Assembly (NCBI GenBank): GCA_947095535.1
Contig: OX352772.1
Span: 119,654,191-119,718,190 of the forward strand
Length of the DNA stretch: 64,000 nucleotides
From: Poecilobothrus nobilitatus
Lineage: Eukaryota; Arthropoda; Insecta; Diptera; Dolichopodidae
Direction of reading: 5' to 3'
The translations under genes and the position numbers were made by a program. The first letter of the stretch is position 1. The number at the start of each line of letters is the position of its first letter. The notes under the pieces are model-generated. The model searched no databases. It worked only from the letters and a program-made list of their open reading frames with translations, and had not been told where the DNA came from. Positions 44,238 to 57,164 of this stretch are shown one piece after another.

Positions 44238-45949
44238 AATGTCGATGCAACCGACTTATTAATACCCTACACCTGAATAATTCGAATTAAATTAACAATC
44301 CATAAGTGTTTTTGGCACCTGCTTGAACTTCTTCCCTTTTCTGTCTTATTCAACTCGAATTTCAAGAACGTAAAAGAGACATCCGCTTGGGATATGCTTG
44401 ACACCCTTGTATAAAATTTTAAGTTTCTATCTTAATTATTTTCGGAGATTGGTAGTCCTTGGGATGTTTGTGTCAGCTACCCGAATTGCCACTCCAATTC
44501 ATCGAATCCTTCTCAGGAACATAAAGAAAACTTGCCAGAATACCATTCTATTAAATTTAAAGGTTCTGCTTTTGTTGGTTTTGGAGATATGCTCGTTGCT
44601 CTTGTGCTCGTCCGGAAGTTTCCAAAATACGAACCCATGGTTCAAATTCTTTCAAATGTCAGTTTCCAATTTTACAGAAAAGGAAACATAACAGAACACC
44701 TTTGTACTAAAAATAAAAGTTCTATCTTTGTTGGTTGTGGAGATATACTCGTTTGCTCTGGGGCTCGTCCGGAAGCTTCCAAGATTTGAACCCATGGCCA
44801 AATCCTCTCAAATTTCAGAGACTTAAATCAAACATGAAAAAATACCATTCGGCCAAATTTAAAGGTTATATATATTTGTTGTTTTTGGAGATAATCTCAT
44901 TTGCTCTGGGGCTCGTTCGGAAGCTTCCAAAATCCAAACCCATGGACCACATCCTCTTAAATTTTAGTGACATAAATTAAACTGGAAGAAACATCATTAT
45001 AAAAAATTTAAAGGTTCTATCTTTATTGGTTTTGGAGATAATCTCGTTTGCTCTGGGGCTCGTTCGGAAGTTTCCAAAACCCGAACCCATGGACCAAATC
45101 TTCTCACATTTCAGAGACTTAAATAAAACATGAAAGAACACCACCGTGCCAAATTTAAAGGTTATATCTTTGTTGGTTTTGGAGATAATCTCATTTGCTC
45201 TGGTGCTCGTTCGGAAGCTTCCAAATCCAAACCCATGGACCAAATTCTCCTAAATTTCAGAGGCCTAAATCATACATGAAAGAACACCATTCTGCCAAAA
45301 GTAAAGGTTATATCTTTATCGGTTTTGGAGATAATCTCATTTGCTCTGGGGCTCGTTCGGAAGCTTCCAAATCCAAAACCCATGGACCAAATCCTCTTAA
45401 ATTTCAGAGACATAAATCGAACGGGAAAGAACATCATTGTACAAAATTTAAAGGTTCTATCTTTGTTGGTTTTGGAAATAATCTCATTTGCTCTGGTGCT
45501 CGTTCGGAAGCTTTCAAAACCCAAACCCATGGACCAAATCCTCTTAAATTTCAGAGACATAAATCGAACGGGAAGAAACATCATTGTACAAAATTTGAAG
45601 GTTCTATCTTTGTTGCTTTTGGAGATAATCTCGTTTGCGGAGATTATCTCCAAAAGCCGGAATCATTCGGAAGCTTCCAGAATCCGAACCCATGGACGGA
45701 TTTTGTCCAGATTCGAACTTAGCCTTTCTTTCGTAATTAGTAACCTACTATATAAATTTCATCAAGATAGCATCATTATTTTTTGAGTTATCGTGCGTAC
45801 GGTCGGACGGACGGACATCGCTAAATCGACTCCGGCGGTGATCCTGATTCAGAATTTATATACATGTCTATACCTAACTCGCTTCCTTTTGGTGGTTACA
45901 AACACCATACCAAAGTTAATATACCCTATACTTTAGGTGTAGGGTATAA
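44238..45949 (+). mobile_element. DINE-like family A element, second copy
   Basis: It starts GTCGATGCAACCGACTTATT then ATACCCTACACCT, and ends in the same hairpin as the copy at 1575-4034. It has fewer ~150-bp units and a short (CGGA)n tract near 45800. A small inverted motif GGAGATAATCTC...GGAGATTATCTCC interrupts the array at 45625-45652. Confidence 0.6.
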
Positions 45950-46020
45950 TAAAGCACTTTATTAGGTACTTCATCAAATGATTTTTTATTGAATGATGCT
46001 AAGTAGTGAAAAAAAACAAA

Positions 46021-46190
46021 ATAAATTTATTTATTTATACACAGGTACCGTGGTACATAAATGTGCCAGGTAGCTATAACCCCTATTTCCTGGTAGGAAT
46101 GTGGGTTGTACGAGATATTATGTGATATATTAAGTATTTATATATTGCGATATATGAATATTTTTTTTTTTATATTATAATTATTGTACC
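46021..46190 (-). mobile_element. 5'-truncated SINE copy
   Basis: The body and the (AAAT)-type tail match 22588-22744, but the tRNA-like head is absent. Truncation at the 5' end is expected for LINE-mobilised SINEs. Confidence 0.65.
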
Positions 46191-46454
46191 TTTATTATTA
46201 TGGAAGCATATAGAATAGATTATATGTAGATTATTTGGATTATTGATAGATTTGGATAGATTATAGAATTGGATATATACATATAAAGAAACTATATATG
46301 TACATACATGAATATATTTTCTTTATTGTCATAATTATTTATTATATTTCCTTATCTAAAAAATATAAAAACATATTAATTTATTTTTTTATATTAGTGT
46401 TAAATTTTGTTAGATATGTATTAATTACTTTATAACTATATATATCCACAAATA

Positions 46455-47758
46455 TAGCGTGTTCAAAATTGAGGTATCATTTTGATTTTGCCGCCATTTT
46501 TTTTCTACCTGGAATTTTTATACGAGGTTTCTTTAGCTATATTCTTAATACATTCCGGTTAGTTAATATGGAACGTTACACGAAGGAACAACGTGTTTTT
46601 GTTATTACAATATTTTTTCAAAATGGTAAAAGTTTTCAAGATGTAATTAGGAAATTTCGAACAAAATTTGGTAGAGAAAATGCTCCAACAAATCGTACCA
46701 TCAAGCTCATGGTTGATAAATTTCTAGAAACTGGATCTGTTCTTGATAACAGAGGTAACATTTATCAACGTAGTGGCCGTTCAACCGAGAATGTAGCAGC
46801 TGTGAGCAGAAGTGTTGAAGAAGATCCAAAAACTTCCATTCGTCATCGTTCGCAGCAATTAAACATCAAACCATCCACATTATTCAACATTTTGCATCGT
46901 GATCTCCATTTAAAGGCTTATAAGATCCAGCTGACGCAAGAATTAAAACCAACTGACCATGCATTACGTCGGCAATTAGTTTCTTGGGCAATCGAAAAAC
47001 AAGAAGAAAATGAGAATTTTTTTAACAAAATAATCTTCACCGACGAAGCTCATTTCCAGCTCAATGGCTACGTCAATAAACAGAATTGCCGCATTTGAGG
47101 TGAAGAGAATCCAAGGGTTATCTTAGAGCAACCAATACATCAACAAAAAGTTACGGTTTGGTGTGGTTTGTGGTCAGGAGGAATCATCGGACCATATTTT
47201 TTTGAAAACGCAAATGGAAATGCGATTACGGTCAATTTAAATCGCTACAGGGAGATGATCCGAAGCTTTTTGTGGCGCTAAATTGATTATTTGGTCGTAG
47301 AGAATATGTGGTTTCAACAGGACGGTGCCACTTGCCACACAGCAAGAGAAACAATGGATCTTTTGAAAGAAAAGTTCGAAGATCGCATTATTTCTCGTAG
47401 AGGAGGAGTGATGTGGCCACCAAGATCGTGCGATTTGACACCGTTGGATTTTTTTTTGTGGGGTTTTGTGAAATCAAAAGTGCATAGCAATAATCCCACA
47501 ACAATTCAAGAGCTTAAAAACAACATTATTGAGCAGATTTAAACCATTGAGAACAGTTTATTGAACAACGTGATTCACAATTTTGGTAAAAGATTGGAGG
47601 CCTGCCGAAGTAGTGGAGGGGGCCACTTGGCCGACATAATTTTTCATTATTAACCGGAACCTATTTGTAATAAATTAAAATAAAAATATATTTAATATTT
47701 CAAAAAAAAAGTCTTTTTTTATTAAAATTAAAATGATACCTCAATTTTGAACACCCTA
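46455..47758 (+). mobile_element. Mariner-like element with terminal inverted repeats
   Basis: TAGCGTGTTCAAAATTGAGG then TATCATTTT at the left is mirrored at the right (one mismatch: C to G at position 4), giving TIRs of about 29 bp. TA dinucleotides flank both ends (46453-46454, 47759-47760), the Tc1/mariner target duplication. The 1304-bp length and single ORF fit a full-length mariner. Confidence 0.85.
46568..47653 (+). pseudogene. Mariner-like transposase with three in-frame stops
   Basis: The cut-and-paste transposase is recognisable over 361 codons in one frame. An N-terminal helix-turn-helix region (YTKEQRVFVITIFFQNGKSF) is followed by SIRHRSQQLNIKPSTLFNIL, then the catalytic blocks IIFTDEAHFQLNG, WFQQDGATCHTA and WPPRSCDLTPLDFFLWG, and a C-terminal GGHLADIIFHY. 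All three acidic residues are present; 36 residues separate the second Asp from the Asp of the CDLTP block. TGA at 47096-47098, TAA near 47279-47281 and TAA at 47540-47542 interrupt it without frameshifts. It is a recently decayed copy. An upstream in-frame ATG at 46469 lies close to the left TIR. Confidence 0.85.
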
Positions 47759-47760
47759 TA

Positions 47761-50102
47761 TAATATACATATACATATATATAATTTGCATACATACTAT
47801 GTAATATGCATACATAATACATATTATCTTTGCTATTCGTTTAGTACACGATGACGATCTGCTGATATTAGCAATTTTATGTTTTAATATTCTTAATTCT
47901 ATTGAAGCTACGTAAAGCTTTTTTTTTGTTATTATGTTATTATCTGATATTCTATTGAAGATACGCAAAGCTTTTTTTTTGTTATTATGTTATTGTTTTT
48001 AAAAGTTTTTCAATTGAGATTTGAGAATAGAATAAATAAAGCTTTTACAATTTTTTAATAAATTTTAAAGAGCTTGAATTTTTAAGGTTTTTATTTTATA
48101 CAGCTTCGCAACATCTATATAGTACATTATCTTTGCTTAAACCAACAACAATAAATTTTAAACATTTTTATTAAATGTGAATGTATATATTATGTTTGCC
48201 TATATATATGCATGCATATTATATTTACGTTCAAATTAATAAATAGAAATTTTTAAGTTAAGTTTTAAGTTATAAAAAAAATAATTGTGTTAACTGTAGT
48301 AGGATAATACATATACGTACATATGTATTTTGTGAAAACAGCAATAAAAATTTTAACGTACAGAAATAATATCAATAACATCAGAATTTAGAACTTACAA
48401 TTTTAGTACTAAACTAATTAATATTTTATGTTAAGAAAAATTTAAGAGAATGAAATGTATATTGTACATACATGTACATACATATATTTAAAAAAATTAA
48501 AATGTGTAATTTTCTCTTTTAAAAAATTCAAATTTCAATGTATGTAGTATTTCATGCACTTATGACCAAGGCCCTTGAGTATAATTTGTGGTACGTATTA
48601 TTTATTGTTCGTATCGAGACCCACATCAATTATCAGGCCATGAAGTGCAGAGAGTAAGAGCCTAATAATGGGTCAGCTTTTAACAAACTTACACGTAGTC
48701 TTATGTAAAAAAAATAGTGGGCTATAAATATAAAAAATAATGGGCTAATAGCAACTATAAATCTTGAAATAACACAAAAACCATTTAGGTACTTTATTCA
48801 TTTTGGTCCAAAACGAAAATTAAAGTTGCATCTTTTTTACATAATTCTTTAAAGAAAAATATTTTAAAATATAATATTTTCATTCATAAATATGCATTTA
48901 AAAAATTCCCTTAAATTTTTTATTTTAAAAGGTTCTTAAGATAAAATGGCTCCATATCTCAATGGTATACGTCGAGACTACTTTGATACTTACTTTAAAA
49001 TTTTGTACACGCTTATATGGCTATAATCGACACTCACATCAATTATGAAATTATTCATACGCGCGATATCGATTGCAATTCTCTCACAACCACATTCATG
49101 TGTTTTCAGTTCTTGGCCTGTTTACTTAGGTATTGGTTCGTATTATCTATATTATTTTATCATTGAAAGAGTGGCACAGTATAGTATAGTACTAACCAAG
49201 TACTGACTTACAGAGTACAACCAGATAACAGACATGACGTGAGAGTTGGAAATAACAATATTAAAAATAACAATATGAAAATTTAAGAGACAGTTAAAAA
49301 TGTTTGTTCCTTAAATTAAAAGTAATTAATTTTTTTGTTTTGGTTTATAGGATTTTGCTTATGCATGTTGTATATTGTGTTGTGGTCAGTGTCAGTCCAG
49401 TGGTGAACTTTTTTTAAATTATTCAACAGCTTCTCTTATTTGAAAGACTTCGAAATTAAAATATCAAAGAAGATGAAAAAGGTTACTATTACAATTTAGT
49501 AAGTATCGTAAAATCGATTTCTTTTTGACTGGATGGAGTGTGAATTTTAAAAATGTTAAAAAATAAGTACATATATGTATTTCTGAATTTACTGAATAAT
49601 AGATAAATTTTTGCTATGTATGGGGTGCACATTTGAGAATTTTAGAATTGAAACATTTTTAAAATTATATATCTTATATTAAACGCAAACTTTATGAGTT
49701 TCAGTTAAGAACTAATATGTAAATGCCAATATATTATAATAATAAATTTTTGAGTTTATTTTATAATAAATTTATTTATAAGAATTAATAATACATATAT
49801 AAATATGAATTCAAAAAATTTTAATATGGTTTTTTTAATGCAATAAATAATATTTATGTTTTCCGTACTGGAACTCTCTGGATTTTTATTGCGCCATCTT
49901 ACTGTGTAAATAAAAGACTAGGCCGTAACTTGTCGAAATGAAGATTTTAAAATAATATGTAATTAAAAAAAGTACCTAATTGTAATTATAAAATTTTTTA
50001 TATGTGACTCTCTTATTAATGTATGTATACCTGGCATAATATGTAGTCCAATTTTAAGGATTTGTTTTTAATAATTTAAAAGTTCTTTACAGTTTACTTT
50101 TT
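47761..50102. other. AT-rich region without a gene
   Basis: A ~50-bp tandem duplicate with CTATTGAAGATACGCAAAGC lies near 47890-47990. Elsewhere I see only poly-A/T and TACATA runs. Confidence 0.4.
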
Positions 50103-51391
50103 AGCACATTTCCAAAACAATTTTGAAAAAATGTGCTTATTAGTTTCACTCTGTCCGTCCGTCCGTCCTTCCGTCTGTTTACAAAACTTCTACACTGTTA
50201 AAGATAGAGAAAAACAATTTTAACCATGGATAGATCTCATAAAAAAATAATTTTGTGGAACAACTTTTTCATGTAGGCCCCTCCATTACGGAGCTACAGC
50301 CCCACAAACTTTGAAAAAGCCCTACTTTTAAATGCATATATCTTATGTTCTGCTTAAGATTTTTCAATCTGAAAACGTCATTCGACAGGTATTTTTTTTA
50401 ACTTAATAAATTACTATCAAAATTATGCAATTTTTTTAAATTTAGTATTTAAATTTACCGTTATGTGAAAACCAAATTTTGCATGATTTTTCTACTTTCA
50501 TAACTCCGGCACGCTTTCAGATAGAGGCTTGAAATTTTGAGGCAAGAAAGAACTTTTAGAATTAATATAAGTTTGCTCAGAAAATTTTTTTGGACCACCC
50601 CCTGTTTATGAGCTATTAGGGCTTAAAAATTGAAAATTTCTTATTTTTAAACACCTGTAACTTAGGAACCTGTACACATTTCACTTCTGCAAGATATAAA
50701 AATTAAAGCTGCAGTAATATACTTTAACGTGTGTTAAAGGTTTATTTTAGTTGTAAAGCGTTCCAAAGTTGCAGCTCTTCAAAATTGCGAAAAAGCCTAA
50801 TTTTCAGATGTATATATCTCAGGCTCTGCGTAATAGTTTTGCAATCTAAAACTGCCAGAAGATCGAAAATTTTATTATCTATATAAAACAATATCAAAAC
50901 TATGTAATATTTTGTAATTTACTATTTAAATTTACCGTTATGTGAAAACCACATTTTGCATGAAATTTCTTTTTTCATAACTCCGGCACGCCTTCAGATA
51001 GGAACCTGAAATTTTGAGACAAGAAAGAACTTTTAGAATTAGTATAAGTTTCCTCAGAAAATTTTTGGGTAACTCCCCCTCTTTTAGAGTTATTACGCCA
51101 CAAAAATTGAAAATTTGCTATTTTTAGACACCTGTAAAAATTTTTCTTCGGCAAGACATGAAAATTAAAGGTTCAATAATATACTTTTATGTGTGTTAAC
51201 GGCTTTTCTTAGTTATATAGAATTCCGGACTTACGGCCCCTCAAAATTTCAAAAATGTCCTATTTTCACGTTTTTTCTTATTACATGAAATTTTTAAATT
51301 TTTGTGCAAGTCACACTTTTAAACAGTTTGTATTGAGTTTTTGGAAATGTGCCCTTTTAAAAACCGTTGGTTTACATTCTACCTTGTTTTT
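50103..51391 (-). mobile_element. Family D rolling-circle-like repeat, copy 1
   Basis: The left end is a hairpin (AGCACATTTCCAAA...TTTTGAAAAAATGTGCT) followed by a (GTCC)n tract. The right end is GGTTTACATTCTACCTTGTT, whose complement resembles the family B/C outer end (AAAACRAGGWAGAAT). The interior has two related ~600-bp halves with ACTCCGGCACGC and CACCTGTAACTTAGG blocks. It has no coding capacity. Confidence 0.55.
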
Positions 51392-51659
51392 ATAATTTTC
51401 TTTAAAGTACTTATTTAGTTTAACCTTTTTGTAATAATAATTTGTGGTTTGCTAAAGTGGTAGTCCGGCTGTAACACCCAATCTATTCACGAAACAGAAC
51501 TAATCATCGCTGACACATCACGAAATCAGAAAACAACTTTCGGCTTTCAAAAACGGACAAGATGTACACTATATAGCTGTATTTTAATCTAGATTTGCTC
51601 GATTTTCGAGCAGCGGGCAAATACTAGTTATAATAAAACCACCAATAAAACCTTCAATA

Positions 51660-52140
51660 CGAATGAAAAGACTGGTCACCTCCACATTTGAAATGCAACA
51701 TCAATATCAGATATAAGGTTAATGCATAAATTAAATTTTAAAATTAATGAAAAACTAACTGAATTCAAAAATAAATTTATAAATATTAATAAAAATAAAA
51801 AAGATGAAAATAAATTCAAAATTATAGCAGCGCAAAAAGAAATAATTGCTGAATATAGCCAAAAATCATTATCAGAGATAAAATTGATTCTGAGGAAGCT
51901 ATTATTCAAAACAAGCAATTTAAATATTAAAAATTTAGCCTTGGCAAATAATGATGAAGTATTTGAAATAATGGATATCCAAAATTTTAAAATATATTTA
52001 ACGAGCTGCAAAACAAGTCTGAAAATGCAGATTGTTCAAAAATTATATTATATGATCTTCCTATACAAATAAAAAATGAAGATGATATTCGCAAATTAAT
52101 TAAAGAAATAAAGAAAGGCAAATTAATAAATTCTTTATAA
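51660..52140 (+). pseudogene. Unrecognised coding-like fragment
   Basis: The frame 51722-52072 is rich in Lys, Asn and Ile and reads as helical (INEKLTEFKNKFININKNKK). From about 52015 the coding character moves to another frame (NKSENADCSKIILYDLPIQI) that ends at a TAA near 52140, suggesting a frameshift. Retroelement Gag debris is possible, but I do not recognise the family. Confidence 0.3.
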
Positions 52141-52394
52141 ATAACATATTATACATATAAATTTTTTAAGTATTACTTATACAAATCTAATCATATTATT
52201 TGCCACTTATATATTAACTTTAATATATTCATTAGCATATACTGACCTATATGTAGATATTATTAACAATAAATATTTATATATTCACTTACCATATATT
52301 TGTAAATTTTCTGACCTTCATTTCATTATTATTGCGAAGTACTAACTCATTGATAACATGATTTAATTATTTATTTAAATCAATTCACATATTT

Positions 52395-53133
52395 TTAAAT
52401 CTATATATTATTTATACTAATCTATTCATAATAATATCTGCTAATTTTATCGCAACAATAATATATTTATTAAAATATTCTTCTAACTTCTACAAAAATA
52501 GCATTAACATATTATATAAAGCAACATATAAGAGTATATAAAATCTTTCAATCATTATTTTTTTTAGCACATTTCCAAAAAAATTTTGAAAAAATGTGCT
52601 TATTAGTTTCACTCTGTTCGTTCGTCCGTCTGTTTACAAAACTTCTACACCGTTAAAGATAGAGAAAAAAATTTTTAACTATGGATAGGTCTCATAAAAC
52701 AAATAATTTTGTGGAATAACTTTTTCATGTAGCCCTATCCATTACGGAGCTACAGCCCCTCAAACTTTGAAAAAGCCTTTCCGTAATGGATAGGGCTACA
52801 TGAAAAAGTTATTCCACAAAATTATTTGTTTTATGAGACCTATCCATAGTTAAAAATTTTTTTCTCTATCTTTAACGGTGTAGAAGTTTTGTAAACAGAC
52901 GGACGAACGGACAGAGTGAAACTAATAAGCACATTTTTTCAAAATTTTTTTGGAAATGTGCTAAAAAAAATAATGATTGAAAGATTTTATATACTCTTAT
53001 ATGATGCTTTATATAATATGTTAATGCTATTTTTGTAGAAGTTAGAAGAATATTTTAATAAATATATTATAGTTGCGATAAAATTAGCAGATATTATTAT
53101 GAATAGATTAGTATAAATAATATATAGATTTAA
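52395..53133. repeat. Long palindrome, ~352-bp arms with 34-bp spacer
   Basis: Bases 52395-52746 are nearly exactly complementary to 52781-53133. The arms include part of a family D repeat plus AT-rich flank. Sequence after the right arm restarts at ACTATGGATAGGTCTCATAA, repeating part of the left arm in direct orientation. Confidence 0.85.
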
Positions 53134-53307
53134 CTATGGATAGGTCTCATAAAACAAATAATTTTGTGGAATAACTTTTTCATGTAGCCCTATCCATTAC
53201 GGAGCTACAGCCCCTCAAACTTTGAAAAAGCCCTATTTTAAATGCATATATCTTATGTTGTGCTTAAGATTTTTTCAATCTGAAAACGTTATTCGACAGG
53301 TATTTTT

Positions 53308-56300
53308 TAGCACATTTCCAAAAAAATTTTGAAAAAATGTGCTTATTAGTTTCACTCTGTCCGTCCGTCCGTCCTTCCGGCTGTTTACAAAACTTCTACA
53401 CCGTTAAAGATAGAGAAAAAAAATTTTAACCATAGGTAGGTCTCATAAAAAAAATAATTTTGTGGAACAACTTTTTCATGTAGCCCCCCCCCCCCCCATT
53501 ACGGAGCTACAGCCCCTCAAACTTTGAAAAATCCCTATTTTTAAATGCATATATCTTATGTTCTGCTTAAGATTTTTTCAATCTGAAAACGTCATTCGAC
53601 AGGTATTTCTTTTATCTTTGTAAATTAATATCAAAATTATACATTTTTTTTAAATTTAGTATTTAAATTTACCGTTATGTGAAAACCAAATTTTGCATGA
53701 TTTTCTACTTTCATAACTCCGGCACGCTTCTAGATAGAAGCTTGAAATTTTGAGGCAAGAAAGAACTTTTAGAATTAGTATAAGTTTGCTCAGAAAATTT
53801 TTTCAGACCACCCCCTGTTTATGAGCTATTAGGGCTTAAAAATTGAAAATTTGCTATTTTTAAACACCTGTAACTTAGGAACCTGTACACATTTTACTTC
53901 TGCAAGATATAAAAATTAAAGCTACAATAATATATTTTTACGTGTGTTAAAGGTTTATTTTAATTGTAAAGCGTTCCAAAGTTGCAGCTCTTCAAAATTG
54001 CGAAAAAGCCTAATTTTCAGATGTATATATCTCAGGCTATGCGTAATAGTTTTGCAATCTAAAACCGCGAGAAGATCAAAAATTTTATTATCTATATAAA
54101 ACAATATCAAAATTATGTAATATTTTGTAATTTACTATTTAAATTTACCGTTATGTGAAAACCACATTTTGCATGAAATTTCGTTTTTCATAACTCCGGC
54201 ACGCCTTTAGATAGGAACCTGAAATTTTGAGACAAGAAAGAACTTTTAGAATTAGTATAAGTTTCCTCAGAAAATTTTTTGGTAACACCCCTTCTTTAAG
54301 AGTTATTTTGCCTCAAAAATTGAAAATTTGCTATTTTTAGACACCTGTAACTTAGGCACCTGTACAAATTTTTCTTCGGCAAGACATGAAAATTAAAGGC
54401 TTAATAATACATTTTTACGTGTGTTAACGGCTTTTCTTAGTTATGTAGGATTCCGGAATTGCAGCCCCTCAAAATTTCAAAAATGTCCTATTTTCCCATT
54501 TTTTCTTATTACATGAAATTTTCAAATTTTTGTGTAAGTCACACTTCTAAACAGTTTGTATTGAGTTTTGGAAATGTGCGCTTTTAAAAACCGTTGGTTT
54601 ACATTCTACCTTGTTTAACTTTGTAAATTAATATCAAAATTATACAATTTTTTTAAATTTAGTATTTAAATTTACAGTTATGTGAAAACCAAATTTTGCA
54701 TGATTTTTCTACTTTCATAACTCCGGCACGCTTCTAGATAGAAGCTTGAAATTTTGAGGCAAGAAAGAACTTTTAGAATTAGTATAAGTTTGCTCAGAAA
54801 ATTTTTTCAGACCACCCCCTGTTTATGAGCTATTAGGGCTTAAAAATTGAAAATTTGCTATTTTTAAACACCTGTAACTTAGGAACCTGTACACATTTTA
54901 CTTCTGCAAGATATAAAAATTAAAGCTACAATAATATATTTTCACGTGTGTTAAAGGTTTATTTTAATTGTAAAGCGTTCCAAAGTTACAGCTCTTCAAA
55001 ATTGCGAAAAAGCCTAATTTTCAGATGTATATATCTCAGGCTCTGCGTAATAGTTTTGCAATCTAAAACCGCCAGAAGATAGAAAATTTTATTGTCTATA
55101 TAAAACAATATCAAAATTATGTAATATTTTGTAATTTACTATTTAAATTTACCGTTAGGTGAAAACCACATTTTGCATGAAATTTCTTTTTCCATAACTC
55201 CGGTACGCCTTTAGATAGAGATCTGAAATTTTGAGACAAGAAAAAACTTTTAGAATTAGTATAAGTTTTCTCAGAAAATTTTTTGGTAACATCCCTTCTT
55301 TAAGAGTTATTACGCCTCAAAAATTGAAAATTTGCTCTTTTTAGACACCTGTAACTTAGGCACCTGTACAAATTTTTCTTCGGTAAAACATGGAAATTAA
55401 AGATTTAATAATATATTTTTACGTGTGTTAACGACTTTTCTTAGTTATATAGGATTCCGAACTTACGGCCACTCAAAATTTCAAAAATGTCCTATTTTCA
55501 CGTTTTTTCTTATTACATGAAATTTTTGTGCAAGTCACAATTCTAAACAGTTTGTATTGAGTTTTGGAAATGTGCGCTTTTAAAAACCGTTGGTTTACAT
55601 TCTACCTTGTTTTTAGCACATTTCCAAAAAAATTTTGAAAAAATGTGCTTATTAGTTTCACTCTGTCCGTCCGTCCGTCCGTCCGTCCGTCCGTCTGTTT
55701 ACAAAACTTCTACACCGTTAAAGATAGAGAAAAAAAATGTTAACCATAGGTAGGTCTCATAAAAAAAATAATTTTGTGGAACAACTTTTTCATGTAGCCC
55801 CCCCCATTTCGGAGCTACAGCCCCTCAAACTTTGAAAAAGCCTTATTTTTAAATGCATATATCTTATGTTCTGCTCAAGATTTTTTCAATCTGAAAACGT
55901 CATTCGACAGGTATTTCTTTTATCTTTGTAAATTAATATCAAAATTATACAATTTTTTTAAATTTAGTATTTAAATTTACCGTTATGTGGAAACCCAATT
56001 TTGCATGATTTTTCTACTTTCATAACTCCGGCACGCTTCTAGATAGAAGCTTGAAATTTTGAGGCAAGAAAGAACTTTTAGAATTAGTATAAGTTTGCTC
56101 AGAAAATTTTTTCGGACCACCCCCTGTTTATGAGCTATTAGGGCTTAAAAATTGAAAATTTGCTATTTTTAAACACCTGTAACTTAGGAACCTGTACACA
56201 TTTTACTTCTCCAAGATATAAAAATTAAAGCTACAATAATATATTTTTACGTGTGTTAAAGGTTTATTTTAATTGTAAAGGGTTCCAAAGTTGCCGCTCT

Positions 56301-56926
56301 TCAAAATTGCAAAAAAGCCCCATTTTCAGATGTATATATCTCGGGCTCTGCGTAATAATTTTGCAATCTAAAACCGCCAGAAGATTGAAAATTTTATTAT
56401 CTATATAAAACATTATCAAAATTATGTAATATTTTGTAATTTACTATTTAAATTTACCGTTATGTTAAAACCACATTTTGCATGAAATTTCTTTTTTCAT
56501 AACTCCGGCACCCCTTTAGATAGGAACCTGAAATTTTGAGACAAGAAAGAACTTTTAGAATTAGTATAAGTTTCCTCAGAAAAGTTTTTGGTAACACCCC
56601 CTCTTTAAGAGTTATTACGCCTCAAAAATTGAAAATTTGCTATTTTTAGACACCTGTAACTTAGGCACCTGTACAAATTTTTCTTCGGCAAGACATAAAA
56701 ATTAAAGCTTCAATAATATGTTTTTACGTGTGTTAACGGCTTTTCTTAGTTATATAGGACTCCGGACTTATAGCCCCTCAAAATTTCAAAAATGTCCTAT
56801 TTTCACATTTTTTCTTATTACATGAAATTTTCAAATTTTTGTGTAAGTCACACTTCTAAACAGTTTGTATTGAGTTTTGGAAATGTGCGCTTTTAAAAAC
56901 CATTGGTTTACATTCTACCTTGTTTT
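53308..56926 (-). mobile_element. Family D repeats in a head-to-tail array
   Basis: The units are 53308-54617, 54618-55613 (lacking the hairpin end) and 55614-56926. At 55613 the terminal CTACCTTGTTTTT of one unit runs straight into AGCACATTTCC of the next, with no DNA between. Each full unit carries a hairpin and (GTCC)n tract at the left and the GGTTTACATTCTACCTTGTT end at the right. Confidence 0.65.
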
Positions 56927-57164
56927 ATTAATACTATATACTAACTTATTTAACACTGCATTAAATTATTTATTAGCACATGTTAACACTAGATATTTAC
57001 TAACCCTAATTTTAATTTTTGATTTTAAACTTTCACATAAAAACACTGAACTTTCATTATTTTCAGCATATAAATTAGTTTTTAAAATTAAAATGTTCTC
57101 TTTAGGTAAAAAATTTAAAAAATAAAATAATGTCTGAATAAAATAAATAATCTGCGAAATTTGA

